From the NCBI GenBank assembly GCA_900769405.1, contig CAAGGL010000016.1, positions 1 through 12,319 of the forward strand: DNA of 12,319 bases, in the 5' to 3' direction. The DNA comes from an uncultured Alistipes sp. Lineage in GTDB: Bacteria > Bacteroidota > Bacteroidia > Bacteroidales > Rikenellaceae. The notes under the pieces were generated by a model that did no database searches, was not told where the DNA came from, and was given only the letters and a program-made list of their open reading frames with translations. Position numbers and translations under genes: made by a program. Positions 1-6,024 of the stretch are shown here, one piece after another. The stretch's first letter is position 1, and every line of letters starts with the position of its first letter.

Positions 1-486
1 CACTCTCTTTATAATAACGCCCTGCTCGCTACCAATCACATACACCCTGTTCCATTGGAAAAAGGTATCAATCGGGAGGCGTTTGCACGCTACGATGTCG
101 CCACTGTAATACTTTGGCTGCATCGAATCTCCGCTAATCTGTATAAGGAACTCTGCTCCCTTAAATGTCGGGATATTGTAGTACTCGCATTCGTACTCCA
201 TTACCTGCATATCATTTCCCGACAACACGCCAGCCACAGCCTCAACAGGCAAGAGAGGTATGCCGATGGTCGCATCTTGCTTTTGGTGGCTAATCGTACC
301 CGCCTCCTCGAACATTGATATATCCCAGCCCTCCGAATTGTTTAGTATCATACTAAACTTTGCGTCAGGCAATGCACATCGTCCATTCTCCACTAACGAA
401 ATAAAGGATTTGCCTGTACCTAAATAGGTTGCAAGTTCATCCTGTGTTAATTTATTCGCTTTTCTAAATGCCTTAATATCAGCCAT
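1..486 (-). CDS. LexA/CI-like phage repressor (XRE HTH + S24 peptidase), 3' end cut by window edge
   Basis: Read on the minus strand from the ATG at 486, this frame is open for 162 codons to the left edge. Residues 1-60 form an XRE-type helix-turn-helix (LTQDELATYLGTGKSFIS, then LVENGR). Residues about 75-162 match the S24/LexA peptidase fold: an Ala85-Gly86 pair in PVEAVAGVL as candidate autocleavage site, Ser121 in SGDSMQP as nucleophile, and Lys160 in GVIIKRV as general base. These numbers are close to E. coli LexA (84/85, 119, 156). Known for the family: such repressors keep a prophage silent and cleave themselves when RecA filaments form. Inferred here: the lysogeny repressor, divergent from the early operon and controlling the 487-627 region. 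Only the last part of the peptidase domain should be missing. Autocleavage is predicted from motifs only. Confidence 0.9.
   Translation of the reverse strand, partial: MADIKAFRKANKLTQDELATYLGTGKSFISLVENGRCALPDAKFSMILNNSEGWDISMFEEAGTISHQKQDATIGIPLLPVEAVAGVLSGNDMQVMEYECEYYNIPTFKGAEFLIQISGDSMQPKYYSGDIVACKRLPIDTFFQWNRVYVIGSEQGVIIKRV
340..358. promoter_or_regulatory. Intragenic operator-like palindrome in the repressor gene
   Basis: GTTTAGTATCATACTAAAC is a perfect inverted repeat with 9-bp arms around one central base. Its half-site GTTTAGTA recurs exactly at 521-528, in the control region upstream of the repressor. It lies within codons 43-49 of the repressor. A repressor-bound site here could act as an auxiliary operator or as a roadblock for autoregulation. 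Binding is inferred from shared half-sites. Confidence 0.5.
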
Positions 487-497
487 AAAAACATAAT

Positions 498-549
498 GTT
501 TAGAAATACCCCGCAAAAAAGTTTAGTAAAAGTTTGGTAGTTTCTAAAC
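498..549. promoter_or_regulatory. Repressor operator cluster
   Basis: Several related half-sites lie between the divergent repressor and early operon. GTTTAGAAA (498-506) and its exact reverse complement TTTCTAAAC (541-549) flank GTTTAGTAAA (521-530) and the weaker GTTTGGTA (532-539). The last two half-sites overlap or abut the -33 element of the rightward promoter, so occupancy would block early transcription. In Mu the equivalent operator region also serves as a transpositional enhancer bound by the transposase N terminus; whether that holds here is unknown. Confidence 0.6.
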
Positions 550-564
550 TTTACTATACATTTG
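533..564 (+). promoter_or_regulatory. Rightward early promoter, Bacteroidetes type
   Basis: TTTG at 533-536 and TACATTTG at 557-564 are separated by exactly 20 bp. This matches the Bacteroidetes primary sigma consensus (TTTG, 19-21 bp, TAnnTTTG). Transcription should start near 571 and read into the small gene at 628. The operator half-sites overlap it, as expected for the repressible early promoter of a transposable phage. Confidence 0.7.
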
Positions 565-570
565 CAAAGG

Positions 571-586
571 CTTTCAGATATGAAAG
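571..586 (+). other. Hairpin at the predicted 5' end of the early transcript
   Basis: CTTTCA-GATA-TGAAAG forms a perfect 6-bp stem with a four-base loop, starting about where the early transcript should begin. A 5'-terminal stem often protects mRNA from degradation. Alternatively it is a palindromic site for the Ner/Cro-like protein encoded just downstream. Function is inferred. Confidence 0.35.
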
Positions 587-627
587 TTTGCGAACAAAGA
601 TAATGAAAATAATTAAAACGAAGAAAA

Positions 628-795
628 ATGGCAAAGGTAATAGTTGAGTACGGAGAGCGTCAGCGCATAGCGGCGATGTTCAAAACGAGCCTCCCGACAG
701 TGAGGGCTGCCCTGCGTGGTGAGACCAACACGCCCCTTGCAAAGAAGATCCGAGCAGCCGCAATTAAGCGTGGCGGAGTAGTGAAACAACAGTAA
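628..795 (+). CDS. Small helix-turn-helix protein, Ner/Cro-like candidate (55 aa)
   Basis: This is the first gene after the early promoter. It encodes 55 residues beginning MAKVIVEYGERQRIAAMF. The segment from about residue 12 to 50 (RIAAMFKTSLPTVRAALRG, then LAKKIRAAAIKRGG) reads as a small helix-turn-helix: a helix, a turn at TSLPTV, a recognition helix VRAALRG, and a basic C-terminal helix. Many short Bacteroidales phage and mobile-element proteins share this pattern. The position matches Ner of Mu or Cro of lambdoid phages, which bind the same control region and turn down repressor and early transcription. That role is inferred from position and fold only. The ATG follows an A-rich stretch (aagaaaa), usual for Bacteroidota. 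Confidence 0.7.
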   Translation: MAKVIVEYGERQRIAAMFKTSLPTVRAALRGETNTPLAKKIRAAAIKRGGVVKQQ

Positions 796-816
796 TAACA
801 AATAAGTCGCAGAACA

Positions 817-993
817 ATGAAAACTTACACAACAGACCAAAAACTCGGACGCCTAACAGCGTACCTTGTAGCAGTGATGAAACCCTTTGTCTTTGACGGC
901 AACGAGGTAGAGTTTACCGCAACGGAGAATTTTATGCAGCGTATGGTTGAGGAAGATCCTGCGTTGGCAAAGGTTGATTTCAAAACTCGATAG
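817..993 (+). CDS. Small early protein of unknown function (58 aa)
   Basis: A 58-residue protein (MKTYTTDQKLGRLTAYLVAV, ending DFKTR) starts 21 bases after the previous stop and ends 4 bases before the next start, so it sits tightly in the early operon. It is acidic in the middle (DGNEVEF, EEDP) and looks like a short helix, a beta turn and a second helix. No signal peptide or membrane segment is visible. No family is recognised. Spacing and codon use make it a likely real gene. Confidence 0.6.
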   Translation: MKTYTTDQKLGRLTAYLVAVMKPFVFDGNEVEFTATENFMQRMVEEDPALAKVDFKTR

Positions 994-997
994 CCCT

Positions 998-1285
998 ATG
1001 AGACGATACCAGGCAAAGTGCAACTACAAGAGAGGTGGCGGAGTGCCAACCTATGTGAGTGAGATTAGCATCGAGATAAGCAATTGGTGGGACACGCCCG
1101 TATTTGAGCCCGCTATCGATCACACGCTCGAAAGCATCAAGCAGGATATAGCGAGTATGAAGTTTAGCGGCGGCTTCACGGGCGACCAACTCTATATGAC
1201 GATCGAGAACAGAGAACTGCGTGTGTATAACCGCAACCGCTCGGCAGTGATAGTAACGATAACCTTTGAACCTATAAACGGATAG
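998..1285 (+). CDS. Hypothetical early protein (95 aa)
   Basis: The start chosen is the ATG at 998 (MRRYQAKCNYKRGGGVP), four bases after the preceding stop. An upstream in-frame ATG at 947 would overlap that gene by 47 bases and is less likely. The protein has a basic N terminus, then an alternating beta-strand pattern (EISIEISNWW; LYMTIENRELRVYN; AVIVTITFEP), suggesting a small mainly-beta domain with one central helix (HTLESIKQDIASM). No catalytic motif is apparent and no family is recognised. Confidence 0.65.
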   Translation: MRRYQAKCNYKRGGGVPTYVSEISIEISNWWDTPVFEPAIDHTLESIKQDIASMKFSGGFTGDQLYMTIENRELRVYNRNRSAVIVTITFEPING

Positions 1286-1289
1286 AACT

Positions 1290-1508
1290 ATGGCAAAGAA
1301 AATTAGAATGGCTGTAATAGGCACTTTGGCGATGGCGGGCTTGATACTGATAGTTGGTGAGCCAATCGAGGAGGAGACTTGGTTTGAGGTGTTTTTCGCC
1401 ACCAAGTTGGGGGGCTTCGCCCTGTGGGGTGTAACGGCTCTACTTTGGAAACACTGGGAGGCAAAGGGCTTGCTCCCCGAAGATGACTACGAGGATGAGT
1501 GGGTATAG
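1290..1508 (+). CDS. Small two-helix membrane protein (72 aa)
   Basis: A 72-residue protein starting MAKKIRMAVIGTLAMAG, four bases after the previous gene. Residues about 6-23 and 39-54 are hydrophobic enough for two membrane helices. The linker (EPIEEETWFE) and the C-terminal tail (LPEDDYEDEWV) are acidic, while the N terminus is basic, which suggests both ends face the cytoplasm. Its 3' end overlaps the following reading frame, indicating translational coupling. Function is unknown. Confidence 0.65.
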   Translation: MAKKIRMAVIGTLAMAGLILIVGEPIEEETWFEVFFATKLGGFALWGVTALLWKHWEAKGLLPEDDYEDEWV

Positions 1509-2298
1509 GATTGAGGAGTGCATCGAGGCTTTCGGGCGACTCGGCAGAGCAATAAGAGAATATCAACAAGTAATAATAGCAAAATTTAGACCTATGGAGA
1601 CAAGAGTAAGCAAAATTGAGGTGATGGACTTGCACAGCAAGGCAAGCGCAGAGGGTAAGGCTCTGCTTGAAAAGATTTTCGGTAAGGAGGAGTTTAAGCA
1701 GCGACCTATTGGCGTATGGTGCTGCGAGGGCACAGGGCGTAAGCTCGTAGCCCGTGAGGAGTGGAACTCCGCATTGTACCCTCTCGGCGTGGTGGTAGTA
1801 ACCGAGGATATGGCGTTCATTGTCGCACCACACAATACCGTAGTAGCCCAGTGGGGTGTGCCAAAAGTAGAGTTGAAGAAGCTGCTCGTAACCGACCCTC
1901 GCTGCACGGAGGATAAGGACGGTTCACTCCACACTCTCAACATTATGCAGTCGCACTGTGGCAAACGCTACACTGATCCTGACGGCGATACTCAATACGA
2001 TTTTGAGGGTGCACCTGCAGCAGAGTTCTGCCTAAACTACTCACACCACACAATGCGTGCGGGCTCGTGGAGCTTGCCTACCGTAAAGCAGTTACAGGCA
2101 ATGGCAAAGAACATCAAGGAGATAAACGCCTGCTTTATGGCAATGGGTTGCCCTACACTCCCGATGGGCTGGTATTGGTCGTGTATCGAGAAAGACGAGT
2201 TTTGCGCGTGGGGTGTCAGTATGCGTGGCGGGGACGCCGGCAGCGGCAGTAAGAACGACAGCAGCTATGTGCGCGCCGTGTCCGCTTTTCAGATTTAG
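1495..2298 (+). CDS. C-type-lectin-like variable protein, candidate DGR target (about 267 aa)
   Basis: The C-terminal half resembles the C-type-lectin/FGE-like domains of Bacteroidales DGR variable proteins: a strand-rich section (LGVVVVTEDMAFIV, then AQWG), the core GSWSLPTVKQLQAM near residue 190, GWYWSC near 225, and the ending SSYVRAVSAFQI. From about residue 225 the codons shift strongly to NNC/NNT at residues that vary in such proteins (Asp, Gly, Ser, Asn, Cys, Arg), as when template AAY codons are rewritten by adenine mutagenesis. Known for the family: the variable face binds ligands, often on host cell surfaces. No reverse transcriptase, Avd or template repeat lies in the window, so diversification would have to act in trans. 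Start is uncertain: ATG 1483 or 1495 overlaps the upstream gene, ATG 1594 (METRVSKIEV) would give 234 residues; the extra N-terminal helix looks coding. Confidence 0.8.
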   Translation: MSGYRIEECIEAFGRLGRAIREYQQVIIAKFRPMETRVSKIEVMDLHSKASAEGKALLEKIFGKEEFKQRPIGVWCCEGTGRKLVAREEWNSALYPLGVVVVTEDMAFIVAPHNTVVAQWGVPKVELKKLLVTDPRCTEDKDGSLHTLNIMQSHCGKRYTDPDGDTQYDFEGAPAAEFCLNYSHHTMRAGSWSLPTVKQLQAMAKNIKEINACFMAMGCPTLPMGWYWSCIEKDEFCAWGVSMRGGDAGSGSKNDSSYVRAVSAFQI

Positions 2299-2330
2299 GA
2301 TTAAGACTTTGAAATTTTGATTTTAGAACT

Positions 2331-2342
2331 TGCGAAATCGCA
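2331..2342 (+). other. Short hairpin downstream of the variable gene
   Basis: TGCGAAATCGCA is a perfect inverted repeat starting 32 bases after the stop of the variable-protein gene. DGR target genes usually carry an initiation-of-mutagenic-homing site and a small hairpin or cruciform just after the variable repeat, so the location fits. The stem is short (4-5 bp) and there is no U-run, so it is not a convincing terminator. Confidence 0.3.
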
Positions 2343-2366
2343 GATGACAGCGCGAGAGTAGCGGTT

Positions 2367-2455
2367 ACCCGCATAGCGTAATGGTAGCGTAGCAATGACG
2401 GGCGGTGCACAGCCAGGTTGTTGCAGGTTCGGGTTCGACCCCCGATGCGGGAACA
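2367..2455 (+). ncRNA. tRNA-like element with abnormal anticodon arm
   Basis: The outline of a tRNA is clear. Acceptor: CCCGCA (2368-2373) pairs with TGCGGG (2446-2451). D arm: GCGT, AATGGTA, GCGT (2376-2390, two G-U pairs), preceded by TA at positions 8-9. T arm: TCGGG, TTCGACC, CCCGA (2429-2445), with the invariant TTCGA. The segment then reads AACA. The centre is not normal. GCAAT (2392-2396) pairs with GTTGC (2420-2424) but encloses 23 bases rather than 7. The alternative, GCAAT with GGTGC (one mismatch), gives a 7-base loop GACGGGC lacking U33 and a long variable arm (CAGC/GTTG). No plausible anticodon can be assigned. It lies between the variable gene and the transposase start, in sense orientation. 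It may be a decayed tRNA, an intron-bearing one, or a regulatory tRNA mimic. Confidence 0.5.
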
Positions 2456-2477
2456 AAGAATAAACAAGTAATTCAGT

Positions 2478-4463
2478 ATGGAACTATACAACGGAAAATA
2501 CTGCGCCTCTTATGACGACCTTGCGGGCATAATGTCTCGTGACCAAATTATGCGTCACGCAGAGCGAGTGTGTCGAGGTGGCAACGGCAGAGCTGCGTTG
2601 TATGCGGTTGATACGCTGCCGATACGATTTAAGGTGGAGGTAATGCGCCGATACCCTGACCTGCAAGCCCAGGCGGAGTACAAGGAGTTTGCCGATGCGA
2701 TAATCACGGATACGGCAGCCGAGGCGTACTACGCTGAATACAAGATTGACGGTGTGCGTGGCTTATCGTACGACAAGCAAGCGGAATACACCAACAATGC
2801 TACGATTTTGGCGGCATTTCACGACTTATTGCAACGCTGTACCTCAATGCGTGGCAAGTTGGGTAAAAAGGTCAATATCGGCGGTTTTTGGGAAGCCAGG
2901 GCGAAGATGCTGCCACGCATCGCAGACCGCTTTCCGAACACGCTCCCCGAGAACGCCCGCCGTCTGCGTGAGAAGCACGACGAGTTCTACCGAGGCGGCA
3001 CACCTAACTACGAGGTTCTGATCTCTCGCAAGTTCCAGAACTCGAATGCGTCAAAGGTGGCAACCGAGGAGCAGAAAGCAGTGATTATGCGACTGCTCTG
3101 CGACCATCGCAACCTCGACAACGAACAGGTGGCAATGCTCTACAACATCATCGCTGAAAAAATGAGTTGGCAAGCCATTACGGGCTCGGCTATCAAGGCG
3201 TGGCGAGAGCGATACGACCTCGAAACTGCGGGCGGTCGCCTCGGCTCGAAAGAGTTTTACAATCAGCGTTCGATGCAGACACGCCGTTCAGCACCTACCG
3301 CACCGCTCTATATGTGGAGTTTGGACGGTTGGGATGTGGAACTCTACTACCAAAAGACCATCACAAAGGGTGGCAAGAGCGTAACGACCTACAACAATCG
3401 CCTCACGGTGGTAGTGGTGCTCGACCCGTTCAACAAATACCCAGTCGGCTATGCGATTGGCGAACGAGAAAGCTCTGCGCTGATTACCGAGGCGTTGCGT
3501 AACGCAGCCAACCACACCGCCGAGTTGTTTGGCTCGAGGTTCAGGGCGCATCAGATACAGAGCGACCACTACGCAATGAAAGCGATGTCGCCGATCTACG
3601 GCGTGAGTGGCGACAAGGTAACGCCCGCACGAGTAGGTAATGCAAAGGCAAAACCAATCGAGCGATATTTCCTCACGCTAAACAAGACCTACTGCCAACT
3701 GATGCCGAATTGGTCGGGCTTCGGTATAACATCGAATAAAAACCTGCAGCCGAATGCCGATGCACTCAATATGTTGCGTAAGAGCTTCCCTGACGAGGAG
3801 GGTTGCCGCAGACAGATCGAGACGATTATCGGAATGGAGCGAGGCAAGAAACTCGACAAGTTTATGGCTGCTTGGCAGCAGCTTCCCGAAGACCGCAGAC
3901 TCCCGATGTCGGACGAGCAATATCTGCTCACTTTCGGTGCTGAAACGGGATATAAGAACGCTTTGGAGGGCTCGGGCTTGAATATACGACTACTCGGAGC
4001 AAAGCGACAATACGACTGCTTCGATGTCAATTTCCGCCGCTACTCACACATTCGTTGGAATGTCAAGTACGACCCGAACGACACAAGCCGAGTCTTGGCG
4101 GTGAGCGACAATGGCGAGCTTCGTTTTATGCTCGAAGAAAAGTATGTGCAGCCAATGGCTCTCGCTGATCGCACCGAGGGTGATGCCGAGGAACTCGCAC
4201 GAGTGAGGGCGTTCAACAGCCAAGAATTAGAGCCTACGGTGGTTAAGGCTATCGGAGCAGCCCAGGAAAAGGTTGAGCTGCTTTTCCACCAAAACCCACA
4301 GCTCGACAACACTCTCTGCCGCCACTTGATATGCGACTCGAGAGGTCAGCATAAAGACCGACGCAACGATAAGAGGTTGGCAGCACCTATCGAGGAGGCA
4401 GAAATGGCAGAGGTTGAACCAATGATTACAGGACGCAAGCAAACAACTTTTGATTTATACTAA
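2478..4463 (+). CDS. MuA-like DDE transposase (661 aa)
   Basis: This protein would bind the phage ends and catalyse replicative transposition and integration. The catalytic triad is visible in the RNase H-like rve domain: Asp283 in SLDGWD, Asp363 in IQSDHY and Glu395 in KPIERY, with MuA-like spacing to the final Glu. The NWSGFGITSNKN stretch (about 411-422) after the Glu matches the NW-G motif of Mu-type transposases. The N terminus (about 1-250) is predicted to hold helical DNA-binding domains, including a basic segment around RRLREKHDEFYRGG. The length equals that of Mu MuA (663). The C terminus (to ITGRKQTTFDLY) should contact the MuB-like ATPase encoded next. ATG 2478 (MELYNGKYCASYDDL) follows the tRNA-like element by 22 bases. 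Confidence 0.95.
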   Translation: MELYNGKYCASYDDLAGIMSRDQIMRHAERVCRGGNGRAALYAVDTLPIRFKVEVMRRYPDLQAQAEYKEFADAIITDTAAEAYYAEYKIDGVRGLSYDKQAEYTNNATILAAFHDLLQRCTSMRGKLGKKVNIGGFWEARAKMLPRIADRFPNTLPENARRLREKHDEFYRGGTPNYEVLISRKFQNSNASKVATEEQKAVIMRLLCDHRNLDNEQVAMLYNIIAEKMSWQAITGSAIKAWRERYDLETAGGRLGSKEFYNQRSMQTRRSAPTAPLYMWSLDGWDVELYYQKTITKGGKSVTTYNNRLTVVVVLDPFNKYPVGYAIGERESSALITEALRNAANHTAELFGSRFRAHQIQSDHYAMKAMSPIYGVSGDKVTPARVGNAKAKPIERYFLTLNKTYCQLMPNWSGFGITSNKNLQPNADALNMLRKSFPDEEGCRRQIETIIGMERGKKLDKFMAAWQQLPEDRRLPMSDEQYLLTFGAETGYKNALEGSGLNIRLLGAKRQYDCFDVNFRRYSHIRWNVKYDPNDTSRVLAVSDNGELRFMLEEKYVQPMALADRTEGDAEELARVRAFNSQELEPTVVKAIGAAQEKVELLFHQNPQLDNTLCRHLICDSRGQHKDRRNDKRLAAPIEEAEMAEVEPMITGRKQTTFDLY

Positions 4464-4482
4464 TTCGCAAATACAGGGTAAT

Positions 4483-5337
4483 ATGAAAAAGACAGAGAAA
4501 CAAGCCATCGCCGAAAGATTACAGGCGTATGTAGCAAGCAAGGAGAGCCAAAACAAGGCTGCCAAGACACTGCAGGGCGTGAGTGCTGCAACAGTGAGCC
4601 AGGTGCTCAACGGCAATTGGGATTTAATCTCGGAGGATATGTGGCGTACCATTGCAACGCAAATCGGCTACGATCCTCGCAAGTGGGTGGTTGTTGAGAC
4701 CGAGGGTTACAGTCGTATGTACGATATTTTGACCGATGCACAGGCGAATGCCCTCGTCTTCGCCGTAACGGGCGATGCGGGCTGTGGTAAGTCGCAAGCG
4801 ATAAAGATGTACGGTGAGCGTAACCGCAACACGCTCGTACTCTCTTGCTCGGAGTATTGGAATCGCAAGCAGTTCTTAATGGAGTTGCTCCGCTCGCTTG
4901 GCGTGGACGCTTCGGGCTGTACCGTGGTGGATATGGTTGCCGATGCAGTGTATCAGCTCAAACGCCGTGAGGGTGTTCTGCTTGTGTTGGACGAGGCAGA
5001 CAAGTTGAGCGATCAGATCCTCTACTTTTTCATCACACTATACAATCAGCTCGAAGACCACATCGGTATCGTGTTGTGTGCTACACAGCACCTCGAGAAG
5101 CGTATCGTGCGAGGTGTACGCAACAACCGCAAGGGCTATCGTGAGATTTACAGCCGCATAGGTCGTAAGTTTATCCCGATGCCGATTGTCAATGCGGGCG
5201 ATGTAGCCTCGGTATGTATGGCAAATGGCGTAACAGACAAACGAACCATCGAGCGTATTGCAGAGGATAGCGACTGCGACCTCCGCCGTGTAAAACGCCT
5301 TGTGCACGCCGTTAAACAATCTTCAAACAACGATTAA
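4483..5337 (+). CDS. MuB-like transposition target-selection ATPase (284 aa)
   Basis: An AAA+ ATPase directly after the transposase, as MuB follows MuA. Residues 1-70 form a Cro/XRE-like helix-turn-helix (KAAKTLQGVSAATVSQVLNG), also present in Mu MuB. Walker A is GDAGCGKS at 97-104, Walker B is VLLVLDEAD at about 165-173, and the sensor-1-like strand is GIVLCATQH at about 195-203. Family knowledge: MuB coats target DNA, recruits the transposase and gives target immunity. The start at 4483 (MKKTEKQAIAERL) is preferred over an upstream in-frame ATG at 4450 that overlaps the transposase end; the gap to the transposase stop is 19 bases. Confidence 0.92.
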   Translation: MKKTEKQAIAERLQAYVASKESQNKAAKTLQGVSAATVSQVLNGNWDLISEDMWRTIATQIGYDPRKWVVVETEGYSRMYDILTDAQANALVFAVTGDAGCGKSQAIKMYGERNRNTLVLSCSEYWNRKQFLMELLRSLGVDASGCTVVDMVADAVYQLKRREGVLLVLDEADKLSDQILYFFITLYNQLEDHIGIVLCATQHLEKRIVRGVRNNRKGYREIYSRIGRKFIPMPIVNAGDVASVCMANGVTDKRTIERIAEDSDCDLRRVKRLVHAVKQSSNND

Positions 5338-5348
5338 ACACTGTTCAA

Positions 5349-5990
5349 ATGGGACGCGCCATAAGCAATAAAAATGTCTGCGATGCAAGGTTTGACCTCG
5401 CCCAGTTCGAGGGTGCGTGGCTCGCATCGTTCGGTAAGCCTGAACTGCGTGGTGCGTGGATCATCTTCGGCGAGAGCGGCTCGGGAAAAACGCACTTTGC
5501 GTTGGAGCTCCTCAAATACATTTCGCAGTTTGTCGATAGAGTGGCTTACGACACTTTGGAGCAGGGACTCTCTAAATCGTTTCAGACCGCTTGGAATGAC
5601 GCAGATATGCAGAGCGTAGGCACAAAGGTCGTAGTGTACCACAAGGAGCAAATCGAGGCACTCTCGGAACGCCTCCGCCGTCGCAAGTCGCCCCAGGTGG
5701 TCGTAATCGACTCGATTACTGCGATGGTTGGTTTCACTCGCCCGATGTTCGCCCGCTTGCTCGAGGAGTTCCCCGACAAGTTGTTCATCTTCCTGGCACA
5801 CGAGGAGAACGGCAAGCCTTACCCCGCCATAGCGCAACACATTCGTAAACTCTCGGAGGTCAAGTGCCGTGTTGCAGGTTTCACAGCCTACATCACTACA
5901 CGCTTCCAGAGCAAGGAGGGCGGAGGCGACAACTTTGTGATATGGGAGGAGGGTGCAGCCGCCTACGAAGCAGACAAGTATAGTAAATAA
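5349..5990 (+). CDS. RecA-like P-loop ATPase, Sak4-like candidate (213 aa)
   Basis: Starts 11 bases after the MuB-like gene. Walker A is GESGSGKT at 41-48 and a Walker B-like strand VVVIDSIT at about 117-124. The FIFLAHEENGKPYPAIAQHIRK segment and the later ITTRF are typical of compact single-domain RecA/RadA-type phage ATPases such as Sak4, which act with single-strand annealing proteins in recombination. No membrane or signal segment. Its placement next to transposition proteins suggests a role in transposition, replication or repair, but Mu itself has no obvious equivalent. The Sak4 label is by resemblance; a generic AAA_24 NTP-binding protein is the alternative. Confidence 0.75.
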   Translation: MGRAISNKNVCDARFDLAQFEGAWLASFGKPELRGAWIIFGESGSGKTHFALELLKYISQFVDRVAYDTLEQGLSKSFQTAWNDADMQSVGTKVVVYHKEQIEALSERLRRRKSPQVVVIDSITAMVGFTRPMFARLLEEFPDKLFIFLAHEENGKPYPAIAQHIRKLSEVKCRVAGFTAYITTRFQSKEGGGDNFVIWEEGAAAYEADKYSK

Positions 5991-6022
5991 TCACATAGCC
6001 ATCACATAACCATCACATAAAA
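5990..6022 (+). repeat. Three tandem copies of an 11-bp unit
   Basis: ATCACATAGCC, ATCACATAACC and ATCACATAAAA follow one another between the RecA-like ATPase stop and the next start. The A/T-rich ends of the units lead into the leader of the GemA-like gene. They could be a protein-binding site or simply slippage-derived leader sequence. Confidence 0.6.
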
Positions 6023-6024
6023 CT

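Noticed and set aside
55..318. Plus-strand open frame opposite the repressor
   Set aside because: It is a shadow of the minus-strand repressor gene, whose HTH and S24 motifs are unmistakable.
595..602. Minus-strand TATCTTTG as a -7 box for the repressor
   Set aside because: No TTTG-type -33 element lies at the right distance, so the repressor promoter cannot be placed with confidence. The same string at 7850-7857 also lacks a partner and has no gene to drive.
947..997. Upstream start for the 95-aa early protein
   Set aside because: It would overlap the 58-aa gene by 47 bases, while ATG 998 follows that gene's stop by four bases, as elsewhere in the operon.
1303..1964. Long minus-strand frames opposite 1290-2000
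   Set aside because: Low-complexity or Cys/Ser/Pro-rich translations with no motifs, antisense to well-supported early genes.
2396..2412. Assigning a Val, Cys or Pro anticodon to the tRNA-like element
   Set aside because: Each choice either breaks the anticodon stem or lacks U33.
4450..4482. Upstream start for the MuB-like protein
   Set aside because: It overlaps the transposase end and adds residues unlike the family N terminus; ATG 4483 has a better context.
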